Shown here: positions 28,448 through 36,986 of the stretch, piece by piece
How the letters are laid out: each line of letters opens with the position of its first letter
How positions within the stretch are numbered: the first letter of the stretch is position 1
Assembly: GCA_020633195.1 (NCBI GenBank)
Contig: JACKEC010000018.1
Location: 186,001-250,000, forward strand
Length of the DNA stretch: 64,000 bases
From: Sandaracinaceae bacterium
GTDB taxonomy: Bacteria; Myxococcota_A; Polyangia; Polyangiales; Sandaracinaceae
Direction: 5' to 3'
Position numbers and translations under genes: made by a program
Notes under the pieces: model-generated
What the model was told of the DNA's origin: nothing
Databases searched by the model: none
The model's input: the letters and a program-made list of their open reading frames with translations, nothing else

Positions 28448-30577
28448 ATGCGTCACCTCCCCTTCCGCCTGTCCCTGCTCACCGTCCTCGCCCTCGCGGG
28501 CTGCACCGAGGGGATGGTCACGCCGCCCATGATCGACGGCGGCCCGGGCTTCGATCGCGACGGCGGCCCGATCCCCGAGTGGCGGAACCGCTGCGTCGGT
28601 GAGGGCGGCGTGGTGGGCGACGCGGCCTGCGCGCCCGACGACGCGGGCCCGATGGCGATGGTCGACGCGGGCCCGCCGCCGCCGCCGTGCAACGAGATCA
28701 CGTTCACGTACAGGAACCCGGGCGCGAGCACGGTGTGGGTCAGCGGCTCGTTCACCCCGCGCGCGGGGATGCCCGCCGCGTGGGCGACGAACCCGAGCGA
28801 GGGCGCGCTCGAGATGGTCAACGACGGCTCGGGCAACTGGGAGCTGACCACGCTCATCGAGCCCTTCGGCCGGCACGAGTACAAGCTCATCATCGACGGC
28901 ACCGACTGGATCCCGGACCCGAACGCGACGGAGTTCGTGGACGACACGTTCGGCGGCCAGAACTCCGTGATCTACGTCTGCACCACCGGGTGCGGCGAGC
29001 TCGCGGACTTCGACTGGCGCGACGCGGTCATGTACTTCGCGATGGTCGATCGCTTCTCCGACTCGGACGGTCGCTCGGACCCCGTCGCGGGCGTCACCGA
29101 CGGCGACGCGCGCACCGGCCCGAGCGGTCAGTACGAGGGCGGCGACCTCCCCGGCGCGACGAACCGGCTCGGCTACTTGGCCGACCTCGGCGTCACCGCC
29201 GTGTGGTTGAGCGCGCCCTACGACAACCGCGACCTCGCCGGCGCCGCCATCGACCCGAGCAGCGACAGCCACACCTACTCCGGCTACCACGGCTACTGGC
29301 CGTCGCCGCCGAACATCGACTACAGCGATCCGTTCAACCCGTCGCCGCGACCCGTCGTCGAGTCGCGCATCGGCGGGCCGGCCGCGCTGCGCACGTTCGT
29401 CGACACCGCGCACACGACGATGGGCGCCGACGGACGGCCGATGCGCGTGCTCTTCGACTACGTGATGAACCACGTCGACATCGAGAGCGGGCTCTACCGC
29501 GCGCACCCGGACTGGTTCGCGCGCCGCGACGGGCGCCTGCCGCTCTGCGGCCCCGAGAACCTCTGGGACGACCCCTACTGGGGCACGCGCTGCGCGTTCA
29601 CGGACTACCTCCCCGCGTTCGACTTCGAGAACGCGGCGCCCCGCAACTGGAGCGTGAACGACGCGCTCTGGTGGGCGCGCGAGTACGACCTCGACGGCTA
29701 CCGGCTCGACGCCATCAAGCACGTGCCGCTGAGCTGGCTGCAGGACCTGCGCACGAGGCTCAACTCGGAGATCACCGATCCGGTCGGCGGCCGCTTCTAC
29801 CTCGTCGGCGAGACGTTCGCCTACGACGACCCGGATCTGCTGCGCCGCTACGTCGACCCGGACACGCTGCTCGACGGGCAGTTCGACTTCCCGATGAAGG
29901 CGCGCCTCTGCGAGGCGGTGTTCCGCCCCGAGGGCGACCTCGGCGGCTTCGCGAGCTGGATGGACGCCAACGACACGTTCTACGGCGCGACCTCGATCAT
30001 GACGACGTGGGTCGGCAACCACGACATCCCGCGCTCGATCCACTTCGCGTCCGGCGAGATCACGAGCTGCCGCGAGGGCAGCAACCCCGGCAACGGCTGG
30101 GACTGGCGCCCGAGCCAGCCGACCGACGCCGCGCCCTACGAGCGCCTCGGGGTCGCCTTCGCGATCATGATGACCAGCCCGGGCATCCCGCTGATCTATT
30201 ACGGTGACGAGATCGGCCTCGCCGGCGGCGGGGATCCCGACAACCGACGCATGATGCCGTGGAGCGACAGTGAGCTGAACCCGCACCAGATCGCGCTGCG
30301 CGGTCGCGTGCGCGCGCTCGCGCGGCTGCGCGCGTCGAACCGCGCGATCACCCGCGGCCGGCGACGCACGCTGTCCGCCGACCGCGACACGTGGGTCTAC
30401 GCGATGGGCGGCTGCGGCGACTCCGCGCCGGACGTGACCGTCGCGATCAACCGCGCCGACACCGGCCGCAGCGTGAGCATCCCGGCCGGGAGCTACACAG
30501 ATCTGCTGAGCGGCGCGACGGTGTCCGGCGGCAGCGTGAGCCTCGGCCCGCGCAGCTTCCTGATCCTCGGGCCGTGA
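28448..30577 (+). CDS. GH13 alpha-amylase-family lipoprotein with N-terminal glycogen-binding-like domain
   Basis: 709 residues. Signal peptide with lipobox (LALAGC). A Ser/Gly/Asp linker follows, then an E-set/CBM48-like domain (about 80-178: VWVSGSFTPRAG, GRHEYKLIIDG). The GH13 barrel carries the conserved regions RVLFDYVMNH (about 334), YRLDAIKH (nucleophile Asp, about 420), YLVGETF (acid Glu, about 455) and WVGNHDIP (about 522). It hydrolyses or rearranges alpha-glucans outside the cytoplasmic membrane. Its stop overlaps the start of the DNA polymerase gene by 4 bases, an unexpected pairing. Confidence 0.92.
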   Translation: MRHLPFRLSLLTVLALAGCTEGMVTPPMIDGGPGFDRDGGPIPEWRNRCVGEGGVVGDAACAPDDAGPMAMVDAGPPPPPCNEITFTYRNPGASTVWVSGSFTPRAGMPAAWATNPSEGALEMVNDGSGNWELTTLIEPFGRHEYKLIIDGTDWIPDPNATEFVDDTFGGQNSVIYVCTTGCGELADFDWRDAVMYFAMVDRFSDSDGRSDPVAGVTDGDARTGPSGQYEGGDLPGATNRLGYLADLGVTAVWLSAPYDNRDLAGAAIDPSSDSHTYSGYHGYWPSPPNIDYSDPFNPSPRPVVESRIGGPAALRTFVDTAHTTMGADGRPMRVLFDYVMNHVDIESGLYRAHPDWFARRDGRLPLCGPENLWDDPYWGTRCAFTDYLPAFDFENAAPRNWSVNDALWWAREYDLDGYRLDAIKHVPLSWLQDLRTRLNSEITDPVGGRFYLVGETFAYDDPDLLRRYVDPDTLLDGQFDFPMKARLCEAVFRPEGDLGGFASWMDANDTFYGATSIMTTWVGNHDIPRSIHFASGEITSCREGSNPGNGWDWRPSQPTDAAPYERLGVAFAIMMTSPGIPLIYYGDEIGLAGGGDPDNRRMMPWSDSELNPHQIALRGRVRALARLRASNRAITRGRRRTLSADRDTWVYAMGGCGDSAPDVTVAINRADTGRSVSIPAGSYTDLLSGATVSGGSVSLGPRSFLILGP

Positions 30578-32856
30578 GCCGCACGCTCTTCCTGCTGACG
30601 CGGTCGCTACGGCAGACGCGGAGCCCGGGAGGAGGGAGCGGCCTCGAGCTCACGTACTGGGGGCGCGCCGAGGCGGGCCCCGTCTGCGTGCGCATCCGCG
30701 ACCACGAGGCGCGCTTCTTCGTCGAGCGCGACGTGGCCACGGAGGCGGGCACGCGCGAGGCGACCGACCTGCGGACGATGGACGGCGCCCCCGTCGACGC
30801 GGTCCGCTTCGGCGAGCTGCGCGCGATGCGCGCGGAGGCCGAGCGGCTCCGCGCCCGCGGCACGCCGGGGTGGGAGGTCGACGTGAAGCCCGTCGACCGG
30901 TTCCTCATGGAGCGGCTCATCACGGCGGGGTGCGTCGCGACGGGCGAGGTCATCGCGCGGGCCGGCTACGAGGAGATGATCGACCCGGTCCTCGAGCCGG
31001 CCGAGGTCGCGCCCGCGCTCCGCGTCGCGTCGTTCGACGTCGAGTCCGAGGGCGTCGACGGGCCGCTGCTCTGCGTGGCCATCGTCGAGGGTGACGAGGA
31101 GCGGGTGTTCGTCCGCGGCGCCGGTCCGGCGCTGCCCGGCGTCAGCTACTTCCCCGACGAGAAGGCGACGCTCGAGGCGTTCCTCGACCACGTGCGGCGG
31201 AGCGACCCCGACGTGCTGATCGGCTGGAACGTCGTCGAGTTCGACGTCGACTACCTCGAGCGGCGCTGCCGGCGGAACGGGGTGCCGTTCCGGCTCGGCC
31301 GAGGCCGCGACGTCGCGCGCGTGCTCCAGGGGAACCGCCCGAACGCGCCGGCCGTCGCGATCGTCCCCGGCCGCGTCGTCCTCGACGGGATCGCGACGAT
31401 GCGCGCGGCGACCTGGTCGTTCGAGCGCTGGAGCCTCGAGCACGTCGCGCAGAAGCTCCTCGGCCGCGGCAAGGCGATCGAGAAGACCGGCGACAAGCTG
31501 CAAGAGATCTTGCGAATGTACCGAGACGAGCTCCCCAAGCTCATCGAGTACAACCTCGAGGACTGCCGCCTCGTGCGCGACATCTTCCGCGAGGCCCGCG
31601 TGCTCGAGTTCGCGATCGAGCGGCAGCGCTTGACGGGGCTGACGATGGACCGCCGCGCCGGCGCGGTGGCCGCGTTCGACTACCTCTACCTGCCGCGGCT
31701 GCATCAGCGGGGGCGCGTCGCCCCGACGACCGAGCACAAGAGCGACGCGCTCGCGAGCCCCGGCGGGTTCGTGATGGGCTCGGACCCCGGGCTCTTCGAG
31801 AACGTGCTCGTGATGGACTTCAAGAGCCTGTACCCGAGCCTCATCCGAACCTTCCTCGTCGACCCGCTCGGGCTCGCGACCGCCGACGCGAGCGGCGTGG
31901 AGGGGTTCGGCGGCGCGCGCTTCCACCGCGAGCAGCACATCTTGCCGGGGCTCATCGAGTCGCTCTGGAACGCGCGCGCCGAGGCGAAGCGCATCGGCGA
32001 CGCGGCGCTGTCGCAGGCGATCAAGATCCAGATGAACTCGTTCTACGGCGTCCTCGGATCGCCCGGCTGCCGGTTCTTCGACCCGCGCCTCGCGAGCTCC
32101 ATCACGCGGCGCGGCCACGAGATCCTGCGCACGACCCGCGCCTGGATCGAGGAGCGCGGCCACCGGGTGATCTACGGCGACACCGACTCGCTGTTCGTCC
32201 ACCTCGGCGCCGAGGCCGGCGACGCCGCGGCCTGCGAGGCGCTCGGCGCGAAGCTCGTGACCGAGCTGAACGACCGGTGGCGCGCCAACGTCCGCGAGCG
32301 CTTCGACGTCGAGAGCGCGCTCGAGCTCGAGCTCGAGACGGTGTTCGTGCGCTTCGTGATGCCGACGATGCGCGGCAGCGACGTGGGCAGCAAGAAGCGC
32401 TACGCGGGCGTCGCGAACGGCAAGCTCGTGATCAAGGGCCTCGAGGCGATCCGCACCGACTGGACGCCGCTCGCGCGCTCGTTCCAGAAGGAGCTGCTGC
32501 GACGCGTGTTCGCCGACCAGCCCTACGCGGCGTGGATCCGGGAGCTGAGCCAGCAGCTCTTCCGCGGCGAGCTCGACGAGCAGCTCGTCTACCGCAAGCG
32601 GCTCCGGCGCGACCTCGACTCGTACACGAAGAACGTGCCGCCCCACGTCGCCGCGGCGCGGCAGCTCGAGCGCGCGCGCGGGACCATCGAGTACGTCATC
32701 ACGACCCGCGGGCCGCAGCCCCTCGAGCGGGTGAGCGCGCCCCTCGACTACCAGCACTACCTCGAGCGTCAGCTCGCGCCGGCGGCGGACGTGGTGCTGC
32801 CGCTCCTCGGCGACGACTTCATGCGCCACGGCGGCCGGCAGCTCAGCCTGTTTTAG
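30574..32856 (+). CDS. polB: DNA polymerase II (family B)
   Basis: 760 residues, close to the 783 of E. coli Pol II. The 3'-5' exonuclease motif is ASFDVESEG (about 150), then a second exonuclease block (ADPDVLIGWN-like, SDPDVLIGWNVVEFD). Polymerase motif A is DFKSLYPSLI (about 415), motif B KIQMNSFYGVLGS (about 485) and motif C YGDTDSLFV (about 533). It replicates past lesions and restarts stalled forks. It starts at GTG 30574, overlapping the GH13 stop (GTGA), so its translation is coupled to the amylase. It ends in QLSLF, a beta-clamp-binding-like peptide. Confidence 0.95.
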   Translation: MSRTLFLLTRSLRQTRSPGGGSGLELTYWGRAEAGPVCVRIRDHEARFFVERDVATEAGTREATDLRTMDGAPVDAVRFGELRAMRAEAERLRARGTPGWEVDVKPVDRFLMERLITAGCVATGEVIARAGYEEMIDPVLEPAEVAPALRVASFDVESEGVDGPLLCVAIVEGDEERVFVRGAGPALPGVSYFPDEKATLEAFLDHVRRSDPDVLIGWNVVEFDVDYLERRCRRNGVPFRLGRGRDVARVLQGNRPNAPAVAIVPGRVVLDGIATMRAATWSFERWSLEHVAQKLLGRGKAIEKTGDKLQEILRMYRDELPKLIEYNLEDCRLVRDIFREARVLEFAIERQRLTGLTMDRRAGAVAAFDYLYLPRLHQRGRVAPTTEHKSDALASPGGFVMGSDPGLFENVLVMDFKSLYPSLIRTFLVDPLGLATADASGVEGFGGARFHREQHILPGLIESLWNARAEAKRIGDAALSQAIKIQMNSFYGVLGSPGCRFFDPRLASSITRRGHEILRTTRAWIEERGHRVIYGDTDSLFVHLGAEAGDAAACEALGAKLVTELNDRWRANVRERFDVESALELELETVFVRFVMPTMRGSDVGSKKRYAGVANGKLVIKGLEAIRTDWTPLARSFQKELLRRVFADQPYAAWIRELSQQLFRGELDEQLVYRKRLRRDLDSYTKNVPPHVAAARQLERARGTIEYVITTRGPQPLERVSAPLDYQHYLERQLAPAADVVLPLLGDDFMRHGGRQLSLF

Positions 32857-32883
32857 CCAGTCGACCGACGGCCCGCGTGTAGG

Positions 32884-34989
32884 ATGGCGCGCGTGGCAGA
32901 TCGCGGCGATCGAGGGGGGCCGGAGGCGCCCGCGCGACCGCTCGATCCCCGCTGGCTGGCCGTCGCGGCGGTCGGCCTCGTGGCGGTCGGGGCGCTGCTC
33001 CCCGCGCTCCTCCCCGGGGCCGGCTACACGTGGGACGACCACCTCCTGATCGCGGAGCACCCGTGGGTCCACGCCGCCGACGGATGGCGCTCGCTGCTGA
33101 CGAGCCCGCTCTGGGAGGTCGTCCCCGATCGGCCGGGCGACTACTTCCGCCCGCTCGTCTCGCTCACGTACTGGCTCGAGGTGCAGGCGTTCGGAGACGC
33201 GCCCGGGATCTCGCACGCCGTCAACGTCGCCCTCCACGTCCTGTGCGTCGCGCTCGTCGCGCGCTGGCTCTGGCGCCGCGTCGACGCGACCGGCCTCGCG
33301 CCGAAGGCGGTCGCGCTCTGGCTCGCGGGGGCGCTCGTCTGGTTCGCGGTCCACCCCTCGCGGCCCGAGACCGTCGCGTGGATCGCCGGCCGCACCGACC
33401 TCCTCGCGCTCGCGCTCGGCCTCCTCGCGCTCGAGGCCGCGGAGCGCCGCGGGGTCGGGTGGTCGGCGACGACCGCTGGGCTGTTGGGCCTCGCGCTGCT
33501 GTGCAAGGAGACCGGGGTCGTGTTCGTCGGGCTGCTGTGGACCGACGCGCTCCTGCTCCCGCGCCCCGAGGCGCGCACGCGCCGCGCGCACCTCGAGCGC
33601 GGGGTCGTCACGACCCTCCTCGCCGTGGCCACCGTGGCGCGCGTGGCGTGGCTGCCCCCGTCCGACCGCGCCCTCGCCGACGGCGCCATCCCCGTCATCT
33701 CGACCCTCGGTCTGTACGTGCGCGCGACGCTGTCGCCGTTCCCGCCGAGCGCGGTGATCGAGCCGCTCGAGCTCGACGCCCACGGCGCCCCCGTGTTCGC
33801 GCCGGTCGGGATCCTGCTCGGGGGGTTGGCCATCGCGACGCTCGCGGCGCTGACGGTGCTCGCGCTCCGGCGCGCGTCCGCGCGGCCGTGGCTCGCGGAC
33901 GCGCTGTGGTTCCTCGCGCCGCTGGTGCCCGTGCTCCAGATCGTGTCGCTCGGCCTGCCGGGGCAGGTCGCCGAGCGCTTCCTCTACATCCCGATGATGG
34001 GGATCAGCGCGCTCCTGCTCCGCGCGGGGCTCACCTGGCAGCGACGCCGCGAGCCCCCGATGACCGCCGTCGCCGCGCTCGTCCTCGTCAACGTCGCGTT
34101 CTTCGTCCCGTTCACGCAGGCGTTCGCCGGCGCGTTCCGCGATGACGCCGCGCTCTGGGGCTACGAGCTCGCGATCGATCCCGAGCGCGCCTACGTGCAG
34201 GAGCGTGCGCTGCACCTGGTCCCGGCCGGCGACGCGCGCGGCCGCCTCGAGCGCGCGCGCCGGCTCGCCGAGGTCGCGGCGGACCACGGCCAGCACGCCG
34301 CCGTCGTGCGCGGGGCGCTCGTCGCGATGGAGACGCTGGCGCAGAGCGCGCCCCCGGATCAGTGCCCCGAGGCGCTGCTCACCGCCTCGCGCCGGCTCGG
34401 CGCCGGCGAGGCCGCGCGGCTGACCCCCGACTGGGAGGTCCGCCTCCCCGCCGCCGAGGCGCGCGCGATGGCGCAGAGCTACCCCCCGTACACCGCGCTG
34501 CGCGCCGAGCTCATGCTGCGGTGCGGTCAGGCGCGTGAGGCCGTGCAGCTCTTACGCGAGGGACCGCCCGGCGAGACCACGCAGGGCCTCCTGCCGCGGG
34601 CCCTCGCGCTGAGCGGGGACTGGGACCGCGCTCGCGCGCGAATGCGCGCGCTCGAGGAGGAGCTGCCGCTCTCGACGGTGGTGCGCGCGGAGGCGCGCCG
34701 CTTCGCGCAGGCCGACGCGCTGCACGCTCGCGCGGGCTCCGATCCCCGCCTCGGCCCGGTGTGGCGCTCGCAGGCGGCGTCGACGCTCGGGGACTTCGCC
34801 GCCGCGCGCCGCGCCCTCGCGCCGACCCCCGCGCTGGAGCGAGAGCCGGTCTACTTCCAGAACGCGATCGAGCTCGAGCGCTTCACGGGGCACCCCGACG
34901 CGGCGACCCGGCTCCTCGCGCGGGCGCGCGCCGCGCTCCCCGAGCACGAGGAGACGTGGCGACGGCTCGAGGCGACGATCCCGCACTGA
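32884..34989 (+). CDS. TMTC-like multi-pass membrane protein
   Basis: 701 residues. About ten hydrophobic helices occupy residues 22-440, with an early loop WDDHLLI...YFRPLVSLTY that resembles the first loop of O-mannosyltransferase/TMTC-type enzymes. A hydrophilic, helical C-terminal region (about 445-701) looks TPR-like. Related proteins transfer sugars from a polyprenyl-phosphate donor to proteins, but the acceptor here cannot be predicted. Its stop codon TGA is the first three bases of the intergenic three-hairpin repeat. Confidence 0.8.
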   Translation: MARVADRGDRGGPEAPARPLDPRWLAVAAVGLVAVGALLPALLPGAGYTWDDHLLIAEHPWVHAADGWRSLLTSPLWEVVPDRPGDYFRPLVSLTYWLEVQAFGDAPGISHAVNVALHVLCVALVARWLWRRVDATGLAPKAVALWLAGALVWFAVHPSRPETVAWIAGRTDLLALALGLLALEAAERRGVGWSATTAGLLGLALLCKETGVVFVGLLWTDALLLPRPEARTRRAHLERGVVTTLLAVATVARVAWLPPSDRALADGAIPVISTLGLYVRATLSPFPPSAVIEPLELDAHGAPVFAPVGILLGGLAIATLAALTVLALRRASARPWLADALWFLAPLVPVLQIVSLGLPGQVAERFLYIPMMGISALLLRAGLTWQRRREPPMTAVAALVLVNVAFFVPFTQAFAGAFRDDAALWGYELAIDPERAYVQERALHLVPAGDARGRLERARRLAEVAADHGQHAAVVRGALVAMETLAQSAPPDQCPEALLTASRRLGAGEAARLTPDWEVRLPAAEARAMAQSYPPYTALRAELMLRCGQAREAVQLLREGPPGETTQGLLPRALALSGDWDRARARMRALEEELPLSTVVRAEARRFAQADALHARAGSDPRLGPVWRSQAASTLGDFAAARRALAPTPALEREPVYFQNAIELERFTGHPDAATRLLARARAALPEHEETWRRLEATIPH

Positions 34990-35099
34990 GTCCCGAGGGC
35001 GCGAAGCGACCGAGGGATCTCAGTGGGGAGCGCGAGGGGCTTGCCCCTCGCCGGAGAGAAATCGCCGGAGGCGATTGATCGACAGACCCTGAGCGCTCA
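34987..35099. repeat. Three-hairpin convergent-stop repeat, uninterrupted copy
   Basis: This intergenic element spans from the TGA of the + gene to the TCA (reverse stop) of the - gene. It holds three palindromes: a variable one around GCGAAGC, GCGAGGGGC-TTG-CCCCTCGC, and AATCGCC-GGA-GGCGATT. About 50 bases from CAGTGGGGAGCG to GGCGATT are identical to 44860-44911. The remaining end (ATCGACAGACC...GAGCGCTCA) matches the other copy only after removing the group II intron. It probably acts as a bidirectional terminator. Confidence 0.9.
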
Positions 35100-35834
35100 G
35101 GGCGGGAAGACGGTGTCGCAGTCGGACTCGCCGAGCCGCTCGGTCTCGAGCCGCACGAGCAGCGCCTGCAGCGCGGCGACGCCGGGCGGGATCGCGACGC
35201 ACGCGGGGCCGACCGATCCGCAGTCCGAGCCGACGGTGACGATCGCGCCGCCGACCTCCTCGATCTCGAAGACCTGCCCGTCGACCGGCCGCGTGTCGCG
35301 ACCGTAGAGGATCGGCGCGGCCGCGAAGGCCGCCACCACGTCCGGGTGCGCGAACGCCGCGTTCACGTCGCCGACGGTGACCATCCCGGGCGCGTCGCAC
35401 GCGGGCACGTCGTTGCTGCAGCGCGCGGTGGTCCCCCCGCCCGAGCCGAACCCCATGCGCGTGTGGATGAAGCCCGCGCAGGGCTCGATGCGGGAGCGAC
35501 GCTGCTCGCGGACGAAGCCGCCGTCACGGCCGAAGGCGTAGGCGCGCGGGAAGCACGCGCTGCACCCGCCGGCGTCCGCCGCCACCGCCGCGTCGGTCGC
35601 GCCCGCGTCGTTCGCGCCGCCGTCCGTCGCGCCGCCGTCGGTCGACCCGCCGTCGTCGCCCGGGCTCGCCGCGTCGGTGTCGCCCGCGTCGAGCGCGCCG
35701 CCTCCGTCGGCCGCGGCCGCGTCGAGGCCCCCGCCGTCGTTGCCCGATCCCGCGTCGGCGTCCGTCCCGTCCCCACAACCGCTCAGCGCGAGCGCGAGGG
35801 CCACGCCGAGCACCCGAATTCCAAGTCCATGCAT
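35097..35834 (-). CDS. Lipoprotein with Asp/Ala/Gly linker
   Basis: 245 residues. Signal peptide and lipobox (ALALSGC), a linker of about 70 residues rich in Asp/Ala/Gly/Thr, then a domain with cysteines CSACFPRAYAFGRDGG, ARCSNDVPACD and DCGSVGPAC. No enzyme motif is visible. It is a probable surface lipoprotein of unknown role. The true start is ATG 35834; a longer open frame upstream overlaps the divergent MBL-like gene. Its stop lies in the three-hairpin repeat. Confidence 0.8.
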   Translation of the reverse strand: MHGLGIRVLGVALALALSGCGDGTDADAGSGNDGGGLDAAAADGGGALDAGDTDAASPGDDGGSTDGGATDGGANDAGATDAAVAADAGGCSACFPRAYAFGRDGGFVREQRRSRIEPCAGFIHTRMGFGSGGGTTARCSNDVPACDAPGMVTVGDVNAAFAHPDVVAAFAAAPILYGRDTRPVDGQVFEIEEVGGAIVTVGSDCGSVGPACVAIPPGVAALQALLVRLETERLGESDCDTVFPP

Positions 35835-35937
35835 GGCCCCACGATGCCGCGGCTCAAGCCTCCCGCCAAGGTCGGGGCGGCTTCCGCTTGCCGCGTCGGA
35901 CGTCGACGTGTGAGCGTTCGGGCCCGGAGGCGCTTTC

Positions 35938-36636
35938 ATGACGAGCTGGCAGGCGGCGGGGCCCGGGATCTGGCGGAGGGAGTACTCCTTCGGCAACAAC
36001 CCCATGAACACCATCGCCGTCGACATGGGCGACGGGGGGCTGATGGCGATCAGCCCGGGGACCGGCCTGAAGGACGCCGACTTCGACGCGCTCGACGCGC
36101 TCGGGGACGTGCGCGCGCTCGTGTCGCCGGGCGCGTTCCACCACATGGGCATGCCGGCCTGGAGCGCGCGCTACCCCGACGCGGAGATCTTCGGGCCGAC
36201 CGGCGCGCCCGAGCACATCGCGAAGCAGCACAAGAGCCTCCGCGCCGTGCAGCCCCTCTCCGCGCTCGAGGCGCTGCTCACGGACGACATCGAGGTCGGC
36301 GAGCTCGCGGGCTGCAAGTTCCCCGACATCTTCCTCGCGCTCCGCCGCGACGGCGAGGTGACGTGGTTCAGCAACGAGATCCTGACGAACTTCCTCGACT
36401 ACCCGCCGAGCTTCATGTTCCGCACCGTGTTCAAGCTCTTCGGCACGCACCCGGGGCTGAACGTGAACACGCTCGCGGCGATGCTGATCCGCGCCAAGAA
36501 GCCAGTCGTCCGGAGCTACCTCGAGGGGAAGCTCGAGAGCGCGCCGCCGACGCGCCTCGTCCCGGTGCACGGCGGGGTGCTCGAGGATCCCGACCTCGCG
36601 ACGAAGATCGGCGAGGTCCTCGCCCGCCGCTTCTGA
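35938..36636 (+). CDS. DUF4336-like metallo-beta-lactamase-fold protein
   Basis: 232 residues. The fold and some landmarks (MAISPGTGL, VSPGAFHHMGMPAW, IFLALRRDGEVTWFSNEI, PVHGG) match the DUF4336 branch of the metallo-beta-lactamase superfamily. The canonical HxHxDH metal motif is reduced to FHHMG, so hydrolase activity is uncertain. It is cytoplasmic, with substrate unknown. A TerB-like gene begins 8 bases after its stop. Confidence 0.78.
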   Translation: MTSWQAAGPGIWRREYSFGNNPMNTIAVDMGDGGLMAISPGTGLKDADFDALDALGDVRALVSPGAFHHMGMPAWSARYPDAEIFGPTGAPEHIAKQHKSLRAVQPLSALEALLTDDIEVGELAGCKFPDIFLALRRDGEVTWFSNEILTNFLDYPPSFMFRTVFKLFGTHPGLNVNTLAAMLIRAKKPVVRSYLEGKLESAPPTRLVPVHGGVLEDPDLATKIGEVLARRF

Positions 36637-36644
36637 GGACGACG

Positions 36645-36986
36645 ATGGAACTCGAAGAGCTCACCCCCGACGAGGACGTCGCGCTGCTCGCCCTGATGCG
36701 CGAGATCATCCAGGCCGACGGTGACTACTCGATCGAGGAGCAGGTGCTCGTCGCCGAGCTCCGCGACGAGATGGGCGCCGATCGCTTCGATCGCGCGGTC
36801 GCGGGGGCGACCCAGCGCCTGGCCACGCGGCGGCAGCTCGCCGCGTTCGTGCCGACGATCACGCGGCCCGGGGCGCGGAAGCTCATCATGCGGCGGCTCG
36901 TGATGATGAGCGCGGCCGACCGCGTCATCGGGCCCGAGGCGCAGGCGCTCCGATGGCTCGCCGAGAAGTGGCCCGGGTCCTTCTAG
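36645..36986 (+). CDS. TerB-like helical protein
   Basis: A 113-residue all-helical protein resembling the TerB/tellurite-resistance-associated fold: EDVALLALMREIIQADGDYS, with the acidic ADGDYSIEE turn that in the family often binds metal, and late GPEAQALRWLAE. The role is unknown. ATG 36645 follows GAGGACGACG. The last bases (CTAG) are shared with the stop of the convergent OPT transporter. Confidence 0.8.
   Translation: MELEELTPDEDVALLALMREIIQADGDYSIEEQVLVAELRDEMGADRFDRAVAGATQRLATRRQLAAFVPTITRPGARKLIMRRLVMMSAADRVIGPEAQALRWLAEKWPGSF

Noticed and set aside
34987..35099. Possible CRISPR array in the hairpin-rich intergenic regions
   Set aside because: Repeats are not regularly spaced by unique spacers, and no cas gene is present.
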